64,000 nt of DNA from SZUA-217 sp964194555 (GTDB taxonomy: Bacteria; Actinomycetota; Acidimicrobiia; Spongiisociales; ZC4RG35): assembly GCA_964194555.1 (NCBI GenBank), contig CAXMMT010000007.1, positions 1 through 64,000 of the forward strand, written 5' to 3'. Shown piece after piece: positions 42,552-50,697 of the stretch. The translations under genes were made by a program, and so were the position numbers. The stretch's first letter is position 1; each line of letters starts with the position of its first letter. The notes beneath the pieces are model-generated. The model saw only the letters and a program-made list of their open reading frames with translations. It had not been told where the DNA came from and ran no database searches.

Positions 42552-44211
42552 TCGTGTCGAGCATCGGGATGTCGACTCCGCGATCTCGGGCGACTTGTTT
42601 GGCCTTTTCGTAGCCTGCGTCTGCGTGTCGCATCACGCCGGTTCCCGGGTCGTTGGTGAGGACGCGTTCGACCCGAAACGCCCCCTGCTTTGTGCCGTCG
42701 GCCACTACCTGGGCTCCGGAATGGATCGAGTTCCCGATTCCGACTCCACCGCCATGGTGAACGGCAACCCAGGCTGCACCCGAGGAGACGTTGAGCATGG
42801 CATTGAGGATGGGCCAGTCGGCGATCGCGTCTGACCCGTCGGCCATCGCCTCGGTTTCCCGGTACGGGGATGCGACCGAGCCCGAGTCGAGATGGTCGCG
42901 GCCGATGACAATGGGCGCCGAGACCTCGCCGGAGGCGACGAGTTCATTGAAACGGAGGCCGGCGAGGTGGCGCTCGCCGTAGGAAAGCCAGCAGATGCGG
43001 GCAGGAAGCCCCTGGTAGTGGATCTTCTGCTGAGCCAGTCGGATCCAGCGTGCCAGGGCATCATTCTCGGGGAACAGGTCGAGCAGGGCATGATCGGTAA
43101 CGGCGATATCGGCCGGGTCACCGCTCAATGCCACCCACCGGAACGGCCCAGAACCCTCACAGAAGAGATCGCGGACGTAGGCGGGCACGAAACCCGGATA
43201 CGAGAAGGCGTCTTGATACCCGGCTGTCTGCGCTTCCCCGCGCAGGTTGTTTCCGTAATCAAATACCTCGACTCCCTCACTCTGAAAGCCCACCATTGCC
43301 TCACAATGAGCGGCCATCGACTCCCGGGCAGATTTGATATAGGTGTCAGGGTCGTCGTCTCTCAACCGGGCAGCTTCGTCGACGCTGTAGCCGGACGGGA
43401 TGTAGCCGTAGAGCGGATCGTGAGCCGAGGTCTGATCGGTCACGATGTCGACATCCAGACCCATTCTCAGCAACTCGGGGTACAGGTCGGCGGCGTTTCC
43501 AAGAAGGCCGATCGATAGCGCCTTGCGGTCTCGCTTCGCAGCCAGGGCAAGGTCGACTGCGTCCTCGATCGAGTCTGCCCGCACGTCGAGATACCCGGTC
43601 TCGATACGACGCTGGATCCGATATGGATCCACTTCGATGCATAGAGCGACACCGCCGTTCATGGTTATTGCCAGAGGCTGAGCGCCACCCATGCCGCCGA
43701 GGCCACCTGTCAATGTGAGCGTGCCGGCAAGGCTTCCACCGAACCTCTTCTCGGCGATAGCTACAAACGTTTGATAGGTGCCCTGGAGAATTCCCTGAGT
43801 TCCGATGTAGATCCAGGAGCCTGCCGTCATCTGCCCGTACATGATCAAACCTTCGGCTTCGAGCTTCCAGAAGTGCTCGAGGGTGGCCCATTTGGGAACG
43901 AGGAGACTGTTGGCAATGAGAACGCGAGGCGCCATGTCGTGAGTCCGAAACACACCGACCGGTTTGCCTGATTGGACCAGAAGCGTCTCGTCGTTCTTCA
44001 GCCTTTGCAGGGTTGCCACGATCGCATGGAGAGATTCGAGGTTGCGCGCTGCCTTGCCCCGTCCGCCATAGACGATCAGATTCTCGGGGTCTTCGGCAAC
44101 TTCGGGATCGAGGTTGTTGAGGAGACAGCGAAGGACGGCTTCCTGGAGCCAACCATTGGTGTTCAGGTCGGTCCCATGCGGGGCTTGGAGCGGAAAGGTC
44201 AGATCGAGCAT
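42544..44211 (-). CDS. hutU: urocanate hydratase
   Basis: A 555-residue urocanase, normal length. It hydrates urocanate to imidazolonepropionate in histidine degradation with tightly bound NAD+. The N-terminus NLIVYGGRGKAARN, NAD site GGLGGMGGAQPLA and the C-terminal ICWLSYGERH with the active-site Cys are present. It is coupled to hutG. HutH and HutI are not in the window. Confidence 0.97.
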   Translation of the reverse strand: MLDLTFPLQAPHGTDLNTNGWLQEAVLRCLLNNLDPEVAEDPENLIVYGGRGKAARNLESLHAIVATLQRLKNDETLLVQSGKPVGVFRTHDMAPRVLIANSLLVPKWATLEHFWKLEAEGLIMYGQMTAGSWIYIGTQGILQGTYQTFVAIAEKRFGGSLAGTLTLTGGLGGMGGAQPLAITMNGGVALCIEVDPYRIQRRIETGYLDVRADSIEDAVDLALAAKRDRKALSIGLLGNAADLYPELLRMGLDVDIVTDQTSAHDPLYGYIPSGYSVDEAARLRDDDPDTYIKSARESMAAHCEAMVGFQSEGVEVFDYGNNLRGEAQTAGYQDAFSYPGFVPAYVRDLFCEGSGPFRWVALSGDPADIAVTDHALLDLFPENDALARWIRLAQQKIHYQGLPARICWLSYGERHLAGLRFNELVASGEVSAPIVIGRDHLDSGSVASPYRETEAMADGSDAIADWPILNAMLNVSSGAAWVAVHHGGGVGIGNSIHSGAQVVADGTKQGAFRVERVLTNDPGTGVMRHADAGYEKAKQVARDRGVDIPMLDTNA

Positions 44212-44275
44212 GCGCGAGACGGAGCCTAACGACGCGTGTTCGGCTGCATTCCTTGTATGTTCGCCGCGAACAACT

Positions 44276-44617
44276 ATGAACGAAGCGAATGCACCCGAAG
44301 TAGCCGTCCGCGACGATGGCGAGCACGATCGTTATGTGGTTGAGGTCGATGGCGTGGCTGCTGGGTTCACCGTGTATCACATGCGTGGCGGGCGACACTT
44401 CTTCGTTCATACCGAGGTTGATGCCAAGTTCACAGGTCAGGGTGTCGGCTCGGCTCTCGCCCGTTATGCGCTTGACGACGTCAAGGCAAAAGGCGGGAGG
44501 ATCGTCCCTATCTGCCCGTTCATCAGGGCCTTTGTCGATGAGAACCCCGAATATGAGGCATTGATCGACCACGAGTTGTGGGACCGGATCGATGCGCGGC
44601 TGCGACCCGACGGATGA
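44276..44617 (+). CDS. GNAT-type N-acetyltransferase, YjdJ-like
   Basis: A 113-residue single-domain acetyltransferase (COG2388 type). The acetyl-CoA site reads KFTGQGVGSALARYALDD; the end has GGRIVPICPFIRAFVDENPEY, typical of the family. The ATG at 44276 is preferred. It is divergent from hutU. The substrate is not predictable. Confidence 0.88.
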   Translation: MNEANAPEVAVRDDGEHDRYVVEVDGVAAGFTVYHMRGGRHFFVHTEVDAKFTGQGVGSALARYALDDVKAKGGRIVPICPFIRAFVDENPEYEALIDHELWDRIDARLRPDG

Positions 44618-44765
44618 TCACCTATTGGTGTGTGGTGAAAGTGGCACTAACGGCGTGAAGCCGATGACTCCATCGCGCGAGTAGATGCGGCCTTGACTGC
44701 TATGACGATCAGTGTGGGTTTGTTCATGGGGAATCGTCGCCTTCTCAGCGCTCGGCGCATTCCGC

Positions 44766-45473
44766 TCAGGTTGGACCTGGCGGGTTCACACTCGGTGCCT
44801 CCCGATGTCGACGGAGGAAGTCGTCCACAGTGCGCTGTGCCTCCGTCTTGATCTCCCGATACCAGAACCCTTCATCCCATGGGTCATCTATGGACGCGTC
44901 GAAGAGGTCGTCTTCGTAACTGGTGTGCCGGTGTCGGATCACCGCCCGCGCCGCCAGCGACGCTCGTTCGTCCAAAGAGAGCATCCGGGTGCGTCCAACC
45001 CGTCCACTCCCCACCTCCGCAGCCCGTGTCGCTGCCTCCCGGGCAATCTCGTCAGCGAGGTCGACGTGTTCCGGAGCGAAAGCGAGGAACCAGCGGATAG
45101 CGTCTTCGAGCTCGTCGCGGTATGCGTCCTCCTGCTTCATTCGACTCCGGGCGCTGTGTTCCCTGTGCTTCGAGCGCTGGGTCTCGGTGGCGGCTGCCTC
45201 GGCCTCGGCAGCCTCAATCGCCTCTTTGGGTGCCCACAATCCGAGCCGGCGACGATGCGCCCGGTTCCGGCCCCGTGGACGCCACGCCACCCAAAACCTC
45301 CCCGCCGCTTTCACTCGCCGCGTCACAAACGCATCACCCGACGGCAGAAAGTCCCAGTCGTCGGGGATCTCGATCTCGCCATGATCCGGGTTCCACGGGC
45401 CTTTGCGCGTCACGTACACGTCGAACTGCAGATTGGTCAGATCGGTCTCTTCCATGCCCCAACTCTCGCTCAT
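44766..45473 (-). CDS. DUF2293 family protein
   Basis: A 235-residue protein whose C-terminal third matches DUF2293 (HVDLADEIAREAATRAAEVGSGRVGRTRMLS ... AVIRHRHTSYEDDL). The N-terminal 100 residues are basic. The ATG at 45471-45473 is used; a start at 45455 is equally possible, and a longer frame crosses a palindromic repeat. The function is unknown. The 148 bases upstream of it on the plus strand (44618-44765) show nothing clear. Confidence 0.75.
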   Translation of the reverse strand: MSESWGMEETDLTNLQFDVYVTRKGPWNPDHGEIEIPDDWDFLPSGDAFVTRRVKAAGRFWVAWRPRGRNRAHRRRLGLWAPKEAIEAAEAEAAATETQRSKHREHSARSRMKQEDAYRDELEDAIRWFLAFAPEHVDLADEIAREAATRAAEVGSGRVGRTRMLSLDERASLAARAVIRHRHTSYEDDLFDASIDDPWDEGFWYREIKTEAQRTVDDFLRRHREAPSVNPPGPT

Positions 45474-45531
45474 AATGACGTGCCGCGTGGGTCCCCCGCT
45501 ACGGGTACGAACAGTCACGCATAATGCCGGC
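45468..45531 (-). repeat. GGCATTATG-core repeat, site 6
   Basis: On the minus strand GGCATTATGCGTG (from 45529 down) is followed 47 bases later by CATTATGAGCG. The repeat lies directly after the stop of the NTF2-fold gene and before the DUF2293 gene. Confidence 0.55.
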
Positions 45532-45543
45532 TAGATGTGCGGC

Positions 45544-45930
45544 CTAGTTGAAGTTCCAGATGTAGCGGGCGATCTTCCATGAGCTGTCGGCCTGTCGCTG
45601 CAGAATCCACAGGCCCTGTAGGACCGACTCGGTGGATTCTCCAGAATCAGTTGACTTTTCCGCCGTGGTGAGCGTGAAACGGTCAAACGCCAATGCTCCG
45701 TTGACCACGACTTCCTCGGACGTGGTGAAGTGGATGGGCCGGTTCGCCTCTGCGAAAACCTTCCCCCACTCTCGGAACGCATCTTTGCCGACTACCGCCG
45801 GTTCATCTTCCGGCATCCAGACAGCGTCGTCGGTGAAGTAGTTCAGGAAGCCTTCAAAGTCGCCATTCTTGAATGCCTCCGTCGCTTCAACTCGGATCGC
45901 GTGGATCGCTTCTACGTCAGACTCCGCTAT
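45544..45930 (-). CDS. NTF2/SnoaL-fold (DUF4440-like) protein with a non-canonical start
   Basis: The conserved fold needs about 129 residues, from IAESDVEAIHAIRVEATEAF through FLNYFTDDAVWMPED to WKIARYIWNFN. The first ATG (45816) would remove the first helix. Upstream the frame stays open to a TGA, with no ATG, GTG or TTG, but a strong GGAGGAGG at 45938-45945 sits 7 bases before an ATA (45930) and 4 before a CTG (45933). I annotate the ATA. Members of this fold are enzymes or binding proteins of very diverse role. Confidence 0.65.
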   Translation of the reverse strand: MAESDVEAIHAIRVEATEAFKNGDFEGFLNYFTDDAVWMPEDEPAVVGKDAFREWGKVFAEANRPIHFTTSEEVVVNGALAFDRFTLTTAEKSTDSGESTESVLQGLWILQRQADSSWKIARYIWNFN

Positions 45931-46088
45931 CAGGATTCCTCCTCCATGAAGACCGACTCACCTCTTCGCATTCAACCCACGTGGAGCCGCACGGTTGTTA
46001 GCGGTTCCGGTCAACCTAACCGAACGATACTCAACGCACCGCTAGCAACATGCGAACCAAGGAACAACCGCAACGCCTTCGATCCCAG

Positions 46089-46107
46089 ACGCATACATAA
46101 GTGCCTG
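46089..46107. repeat. degenerate repeat related to the GGCATTATG array
   Basis: ACGCATACATAAGTGCCTG resembles the right half (CACGCATAAGTGC) of the elements at 47331 and 48401 with a 4-base insertion. It lies between the SnoaL-like fragment and the NTF2-fold gene, as expected for the array. Confidence 0.3.
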
Positions 46108-46161
46108 ATTGATGATGGGGGTGTTCAAGACTTCACAGATGTGTGACTGGTCAGTTCAGAG

Positions 46162-46476
46162 CTATCTGAGGCACTCGCTGTCGCTGCGCTGTCCCCAGTC
46201 GATGAGAGTGATCTTGCCGTTCTCAACGGTTGCTTCGTGGCCCACGCCTCCTGAGCACCCAGCCCCACGGGCTGCGGCGATCCCGTCCGCGCCGTAGAAG
46301 AACTTGGTATTGAACGTGGCTGTGCTGCCCGACACCACCATGTCGAGGTATTCGATCCCATCACCTGACCCTTGGATGGCGGGAATCTGCTTTTCTAGGG
46401 CTCGAATCTCGTCGACTCCGGTAGCAACGCCGACTACTACCGTCAAAACGTCCCCACCGAACCGGTGAAGACTCAA
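46162..46476 (-). CDS. possible truncated SnoaL-like protein
   Basis: A 104-residue frame. The C-terminal half (GATATFNTKFFYG-like strands, CSGGVGHEATVENGKITLIDWG) resembles the last strands of an NTF2-fold protein; the first helices are missing. It begins 12 bases after the truncated sigma factor gene and may be its former partner. It is followed by a weak repeat at 46089-46107. Function not recognised. Confidence 0.45.
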   Translation of the reverse strand: MSLHRFGGDVLTVVVGVATGVDEIRALEKQIPAIQGSGDGIEYLDMVVSGSTATFNTKFFYGADGIAAARGAGCSGGVGHEATVENGKITLIDWGQRSDSECLR

Positions 46477-46488
46477 ACCCCCGAGTCT

Positions 46489-46818
46489 CTATGAAACCCG
46501 GGGCGCTTCAAAACCTTCCAAGGCCGGCACCAAACCAGGCTCCACCCAAATCTCACCAGACGAGCCAGGCACAAGGTCAGGCCTCACTGGTGACTGTTTC
46601 ATACGACGAGCCCGATCCCGCCCAACCCGATACAAATACCCAGCCGGATTGTCCATATCCCCCACCCGGTCCCAATGCTCCCACCCATAGGCAAACGCCT
46701 CAGCCGCCGCCTCACGGCCCACCTCGTCACCAAACCCTGCAGTCAACGCACGACGCAAACGAGGCTCCACATCAACAACAAACGCCTCGAAAGAGACCAC
46801 AGCCGTCGTATCCCTAAT
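46489..46818 (-). pseudogene. truncated ECF sigma factor gene, region 2 only
   Basis: About 109 residues read IRDTTAVVSFEAFVVDVEPRL, then AAAEAFAYGWEHWDRVGDMDNPAGYLYRVGRDRARR, which is sigma-70 region 2 of an ECF factor, and end shortly after EPGLVPALEGFEAPRVS. Region 4 is missing, so it cannot recognise a -35 element. A GAGGAG at 46827-46832 lies 8 bases before an ATT and 5 before a CTG; the first standard start is the GTG at 46800. Probably a remnant. Confidence 0.65.
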
Positions 46819-46877
46819 CAGCAGAACTCCTCAACACCATCAACCTATAAGAGCAACCAACCCCCAAGTCGTACGGC

Positions 46878-46907
46878 ACCCGCAAATCGCAGGCATTATG
46901 TGCGGGT
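46878..46907 (+). repeat. GGCATTATG-core hairpin, site 4
   Basis: ACCCGCA (46878-46884) pairs with TGCGGGT (46901-46907) around a 16-base loop that contains AGGCATTATG. It sits between the small gene ending at 46945 and the sigma remnant. Confidence 0.65.
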
Positions 46908-46944
46908 AGTCCCAGCGAAGATGCTGGTAAAATGTGGCGAGGGG

Positions 46945-47151
46945 TTAGCCGAGGTCTTCGATGGCGACGATGTCTCTGGCTCTGACTGCGTGGACCTTTT
47001 CGCCGCCTGCTTGTGTGCCGTCGCGTCTGGCGGACATCATCATGTACTTGTTGTCATCTTCCGTAGGTCCTGATTGTTCGACGAGCCATTCGTAGTCTCG
47101 GTCGGATGTGACAAGGACGTGGCCTCCTGTGAGCATGACTCTGCATGCCAT
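46945..47151 (-). CDS. small hypothetical protein
   Basis: A 68-residue protein from ATG 47149-47151, preceded by GAGAGGAA. It reads MACRVMLTGGHVLVTSDRDYEWL, then a variable acidic loop and a C-terminal HAVRARDIVAIEDLG. The short beta-rich pattern with a final hydrophobic strand resembles small Sm-like or SH3-like barrels, but no family is recognised. A longer frame starts in the intergenic region. Confidence 0.6.
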   Translation of the reverse strand: MACRVMLTGGHVLVTSDRDYEWLVEQSGPTEDDNKYMMMSARRDGTQAGGEKVHAVRARDIVAIEDLG

Positions 47152-47305
47152 TGATGTTCCTCTCGTTGGGTGTAGAGAGGCTACGCGCAGCCCCATAAAT
47201 GATGCTTGGTAACTCCGTTTAGTGGCCGAACACCACATCAGGACCGAAGAGAGCGATCCGCAGAGCCATGACTTGCCAATTTAACTCCCGACCCGCCCAT
47301 AGCAA

Positions 47306-47355
47306 CCGGCATTATGAATCGATCCGTGATCACGCATAAGTGCTGCCGTTATATG
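47306..47355 (+). repeat. GGCATTATG-core repeat, site 1, with imperfect stem
   Basis: CCGGCATTATG (47306-47316), 14 bases, then CACGCATAAGTGCTGCCG (47331-47348), then TTATATG. CGG, CA and TTATG of the left arm pair with CATAA, TGC and CCG of the right arm with small bulges. The same two blocks with the same 14-base gap recur at 48376-48418. Confidence 0.65.
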
Positions 47356-47471
47356 CGGCTTCGATGGACTCGCGTCCATCGTTCACGAGGCCAGCGTCGC
47401 GTAGTTGCCCCAGGGCCTATTGGTGCTCGGCTCTCGTTGGGTCGCCCGGACTGCCCGTCACGGTGCGATGT

Positions 47472-47726
47472 TCAGTCGGGTTCGATTCCGAGTTCGGCAA
47501 GGATTCGAGACCGCTCGCGGGTGTAGCGGTCTTCGCTTATCGCACCGGCCTCGCGTTCGGCGTTGAGCCGGGCGAACTCCTCGAAAAGGGCAGTCTCGTT
47601 GGTAGCCGATAGGCGGGCGGTGTCGTCTGTTCGGGCTTCCCGTTTGGTCTGTTTGGCCTGTTTCTTTACTGCACGAGCTTGTTCCCTCGCTCGCTTCGCG
47701 ACCGCTTCGCCTCGGCTTTTAGCCAT
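47472..47726 (-). CDS. SHOCT-domain small protein
   Basis: An 84-residue protein from ATG 47724-47726. A basic coiled N-terminus (KRAREQARAVKKQAKQTKREAR) is followed by a SHOCT-like C-terminus (LFEEFARLNAEREAGAISEDRYTRERSRILAELGI), a short helical domain found at protein ends and thought to help oligomerisation. It is part of the minus-strand gene series in the repeat region. Confidence 0.72.
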   Translation of the reverse strand: MAKSRGEAVAKRAREQARAVKKQAKQTKREARTDDTARLSATNETALFEEFARLNAEREAGAISEDRYTRERSRILAELGIEPD

Positions 47727-47822
47727 GCCGGCCAATAGAGTGGACGCTTGGGAACGCCAAGATCGGAGAAGACAGCATCATCTCTGGCCTAGCGGCCGGC
47801 TAGCGCGGTGTAGTCGAATGGG

Positions 47823-48074
47823 TCAGGAACGCTCTTTGGCGATGTTGACATTGAGGCTGCGGCCTTCAAAGTCAGATCCGTTGAGCGCACTGATCGCATT
47901 CTGGGCGCTGTCGGCCGATCCCATTTCGACGAAACCGAAACCGCGGGAGCGGCCGGTGTCGCGATCGGAAATCACCTGAGCTTTGGTGACGGGACCGTGC
48001 TCGGCGAACAAGCGCTCAAGATCGGACGAATCGGTAGAAAACGCGAGATTCCCCACGTAGATATTTGTGGACAT
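47823..48074 (-). CDS. RRM-type RNA-binding protein
   Basis: An 83-residue single RNA-recognition motif, almost the whole protein. RNP2 is IYVGNL and RNP1 is RGFGFVEM, with aromatic residues at the RNA-contact positions. Such proteins in bacteria act as RNA chaperones, often cold-induced. A strong AAAGGAG precedes the ATG at 48072-48074. The 265 bases upstream have no gene on the minus strand and may be a long regulated leader, though no known thermosensor is recognised. Confidence 0.92.
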   Translation of the reverse strand: MSTNIYVGNLAFSTDSSDLERLFAEHGPVTKAQVISDRDTGRSRGFGFVEMGSADSAQNAISALNGSDFEGRSLNVNIAKERS

Positions 48075-48375
48075 TGCATGCTCCTTTGAGCTGAACCGTC
48101 TACTTGTTGGCACCTGACAGGCCGAGCAACTCAGATCCCGGTCAGATCGACCGAGAAACGGGAGCACCCTGCTGCGACACCGACGGAACGACAGAAGCAG
48201 AGAAAGGCGAAGCACGTGAACCGTGCAATAAGCACACCCTAACCAATCACCCCCACTAACCACGCCAGCTCGCTGTGGAACAACGATCCACCTTCGAACC
48301 ACGAGGCGAAGGGGTCCTTCAAAGGATTCGACCAGCCGCACAAAGTGTAGAAAGTCCTACAGGCCCCGCCTATAG

Positions 48376-48418
48376 CCGGCAATATGTATCCCTCGGTGGA
48401 CACGCATAAGTGCGGCGG
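48376..48418 (+). repeat. GGCATTATG-type repeat, site 2
   Basis: CCGGCAATATG (48376-48386), 14 bases, then CACGCATAAGTGCGGCGG (48401-48418). Same two-block layout as site 1. It lies upstream of the RRM gene and overlaps the start of the plus-strand remnant. Confidence 0.6.
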
Positions 48419-48435
48419 TTTCAAGGGGTCATTGC

Positions 48436-48630
48436 AACGCTTTCGCATTTGTCACGTTTGGCAACGCCGAAGCCTCCTTGTCTGCTCCTACCTCCATCGG
48501 AGAGTCAGAGGGTCTAAGAGTGTTCCTTGATGCTCCGGGACAGTGGGGACTCGTCTGCTTCGACCTTTCGGGAGGTGAGCACGACGGAGCCGGACTCGAC
48601 TACGTGACAATGTTCACCGTCAACGAATAG
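48436..48630 (+). pseudogene. 5'-truncated plus-strand gene remnant
   Basis: A coding-like frame of 64 codons ends TAG at 48628-48630. It reads NAFAFVTFGNAEASLSAPTS, then GLRVFLDAPGQWGLVCFDLSGG and ends YVTMFTVNE. No start exists before a TTG at 48478. Alternating hydrophobic residues and the single Cys fit the last strands of a secreted cupredoxin-like protein; the front is lost at the repeat at 48376-48418. A weak call. Confidence 0.4.
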
Positions 48631-48641
48631 CCAATAGGTAG

Positions 48642-48661
48642 CGCATAACCGGCATTATGCG
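48642..48661 (+). repeat. GGCATTATG-core palindrome, site 3
   Basis: CGCATAA (48642-48648) and TTATGCG (48655-48661) form a perfect 7-bp stem around CCGGCA. It lies 13 bases before direct repeat 1 and, with site 5, bounds the glycosyltransferase module. Confidence 0.7.
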
Positions 48662-48673
48662 TTCCTCGTAGTG

Positions 48674-48780
48674 CCTGGTCACGGGCTGCTTCTCACTCGG
48701 CTGACAGGGTATCTGACACTGAAATGAGAGGGTACGAAAAGTAAAAGGTGGCCCTGACGACGTGATCCCGATCACAGCGG
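48674..48780 (+). repeat. about 105-bp direct repeat, copy 1, upstream of glycosyltransferase
   Basis: Shares CCTGGT-ACG-GCTGCTT, CGGCTGACAGGGT, TGACACTGA-AT, GAAAAGT and GACGACGTG with copies 2 and 3 downstream of the glycosyltransferase. The GACAGGGT...TGACA core resembles ends of IS21/IS481-type elements, but no transposase is present. Confidence 0.65.
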
Positions 48781-48952
48781 TGTCGATCTCCGGAGCCGGT
48801 CGCGTGGCGCCTGGTCTAGCGCATGTTTCTTTCGTTGGTTGATCTTGAAGCCTTGCCGGGCTTCTGGGAGGAATACGCTGTGGTTGTGGATGCTGGGTGG
48901 ATGACCACGATGGCATCGTGCGCTCGCCCGGTCGACGAGGATGGAGCTTGTG

Positions 48953-50353
48953 ATGGTTGGCCGTCGGATTGTTATGACGTTGGCGTTTTATCCACGAGGT
49001 GGATCGGCGCAGGTGGTGCGCTATTTGGGCGGAACGCTTGAGAAGTTGGGGCACGCGGTGACGGTGTGTTGTGGGTCGCTGGGGCCGTCGGGATCTTCCT
49101 CTCATGCGGCGACGTTCTTCGCGGGCCTTGACGTGCAGGCGCTTGACTTCTCCGAAGCAGCGACATGGTTCGAACAGGGACAGGATCCGATGGCTGCGCC
49201 GGTGCCCTTCCCCCCGTCGTTTGAGGATCGACCCGACGTGCCCGACCGGGTGTTCGTCTCGTTGGACGACGACGCTTACCACCGTCAGGTAGCAATGTGG
49301 CAGTCGCTGCTCGAACGGGTCGGGCTACCGGATCTGTATCACATACACCATCTGACCCAGGTCAACGATGCGGTGGCGGCTGTCGGGGATCGACCCACTG
49401 TTGTTCACCTGCATGGCACCGAGCTGAAAATGCTGGCCAAGATTCATCTCGGCGGTGGGGAGCCATGGAAGCATGCGACCGAGTGGGTTCAGCGTCTGGT
49501 GAGGGTTGGCCGTCGGGCCGATCGTCTCGTGGTCATTTCACCAACAGATCGTCAGCTGGCAATCGACCTGTTGGGAGTGGCCCCTTCGCTCATCGAAGTC
49601 GTACCGAACGGGGTTGACCTCACCAGGTTCGCACCCCTCCGCTTGCCAGGGAGTGAACGGTTGGTCCGCTGGCGTCAGTGGCTGGTGGACAAGCCACAAG
49701 GCTGGGATGAGAGCGGCCAGCCGGGAACGATCCGCTACTCGGACAACGACATCGACCGTTTCTTTTTGGACCCGGCGTCAGGAGAGCTGCTCCCAGTGCT
49801 GCTGTTCGTCGGCCGCTTCTTGGACTTCAAACGGGTCCCGCTTCTCGTCCGTGCCTACGCCGCGGCCCGTGAGGCGCTGGGACAGTTCGCACCGCCGTTG
49901 GTGATCTGGGGTGGTTATCCCGGCGAGTGGGAAGGCGAACATCCCCACACGGTGGCGACCACGTTGGGGGGCGACGGGGTCTTCTTCGTCGGCTGGCGGG
50001 GCCATGAGGATCTCACCGCGGGGTTGAACTGTGCTGACGTGTTCGTGGCACCCTCGGTCGATGAGCCCTTCGGCCAGGTCTATCTGGAGGCCATGGCCTG
50101 CGGCCTCCCAGTAATCGCCACCGATTCGGGCGGTCCCCAATCGTTCGTCAACACCGATCAGGCTCGGCCCAACGGCTGGCGGGTCACACCCGACAACGAG
50201 ACAGAACTCACAGACGCCATAATCGAGGCGACCTCCGACAAGGCCACCCGACGTCAACGAGGGCGCAACGCCCGACGGCTGATCGAACGCCAATACGACT
50301 GGCGTCGCATCGCCGAGCACATCGACCGAATCTACAACGATCTACTCGCCTAG
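48953..50353 (+). CDS. family 4 glycosyltransferase
   Basis: A 466-residue GT-B fold retaining glycosyltransferase. N-domain: MTLAFYPRGGSAQVVRYLG (about 8-26). C-domain: LLFVGRFLDFKRVPLLVRAY and the donor-sugar motif EPFGQVYLEAMACGLPVIATDSGGP with the Glu-x7-Glu pair. A region of about 40 residues (KPQGWDESG ... DRFFLDPASG) between the domains is unusual. It probably adds a sugar to a glycan, lipid or small molecule. The ATG at 48953 follows GGAG by 6 bases. No other sugar gene is near. The gene is isolated between direct repeats, so transfer is likely. Confidence 0.88.
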   Translation: MVGRRIVMTLAFYPRGGSAQVVRYLGGTLEKLGHAVTVCCGSLGPSGSSSHAATFFAGLDVQALDFSEAATWFEQGQDPMAAPVPFPPSFEDRPDVPDRVFVSLDDDAYHRQVAMWQSLLERVGLPDLYHIHHLTQVNDAVAAVGDRPTVVHLHGTELKMLAKIHLGGGEPWKHATEWVQRLVRVGRRADRLVVISPTDRQLAIDLLGVAPSLIEVVPNGVDLTRFAPLRLPGSERLVRWRQWLVDKPQGWDESGQPGTIRYSDNDIDRFFLDPASGELLPVLLFVGRFLDFKRVPLLVRAYAAAREALGQFAPPLVIWGGYPGEWEGEHPHTVATTLGGDGVFFVGWRGHEDLTAGLNCADVFVAPSVDEPFGQVYLEAMACGLPVIATDSGGPQSFVNTDQARPNGWRVTPDNETELTDAIIEATSDKATRRQRGRNARRLIERQYDWRRIAEHIDRIYNDLLA

Positions 50354-50379
50354 CGAGCAAAGGTCCCCGTCGCTGTTTA

Positions 50380-50413
50380 TTCCGGTTCTAGAACGCCGGT
50401 TCTAGAACCGGAA
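50380..50413. terminator. terminator hairpin of glycosyltransferase gene
   Basis: A 15-bp perfect inverted repeat (50380-50394 and 50399-50413) with loop GCCG, 26 bases after the glycosyltransferase stop. No T-run. Confidence 0.8.
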
Positions 50414-50440
50414 CACGCTCGCTTGAAGAGGCTACTGACA

Positions 50441-50645
50441 CTCGGCTGACAGGGTGGTTGACATCGGAGTTGAAGGGTCGGAAAGTGATGGCTCGCTCTG
50501 ACGACGTGGGCTCCGATCAGTCGATCGCGCGTCCATCACACCTGGTTACGTGCTGCTTGTCATCCGGTGACAGGGTGGTTGACACTGAGATCGGAGGGAT
50601 GCGAAAAGTGACGAGCGGCACTAGCGACGGGAACCCGATCACGGG
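50441..50645 (+). repeat. about 105-bp direct repeat, copies 2 and 3 in tandem
   Basis: CGGCTGACAGGGTGGTTGACA at about 50443 and CCGGTGACAGGGTGGTTGACA at about 50563 lie 120 bases apart and continue with GGAGGGAT/AAGGGT, GAAAAGTGA and CCGATCA. Copy 1 is at 48674. The three copies point the same way and flank the glycosyltransferase. Confidence 0.65.
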
Positions 50646-50697
50646 CGCCGGTTTCGTGAGCCGTGGGGTCACGTCCATGGACGCTATGTGTTGCAAT

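Noticed and set aside
46491..46817. Plus-strand frame of 108 codons
   Set aside because: Proline- and glutamine-rich shadow of the sigma remnant on the other strand, with no homologue-like pattern.
47471..47500. GGTTCGATTCC, like a tRNA T-arm
   Set aside because: It is the C-terminal coding sequence of the SHOCT protein; no acceptor stem or anticodon arm can be drawn.
48075..48340. Possible cold-shock thermosensor in the leader of the RRM gene
   Set aside because: Only a 5-bp hairpin is visible (GCACG/CGTGC); no known thermosensor motif could be recognised by eye.
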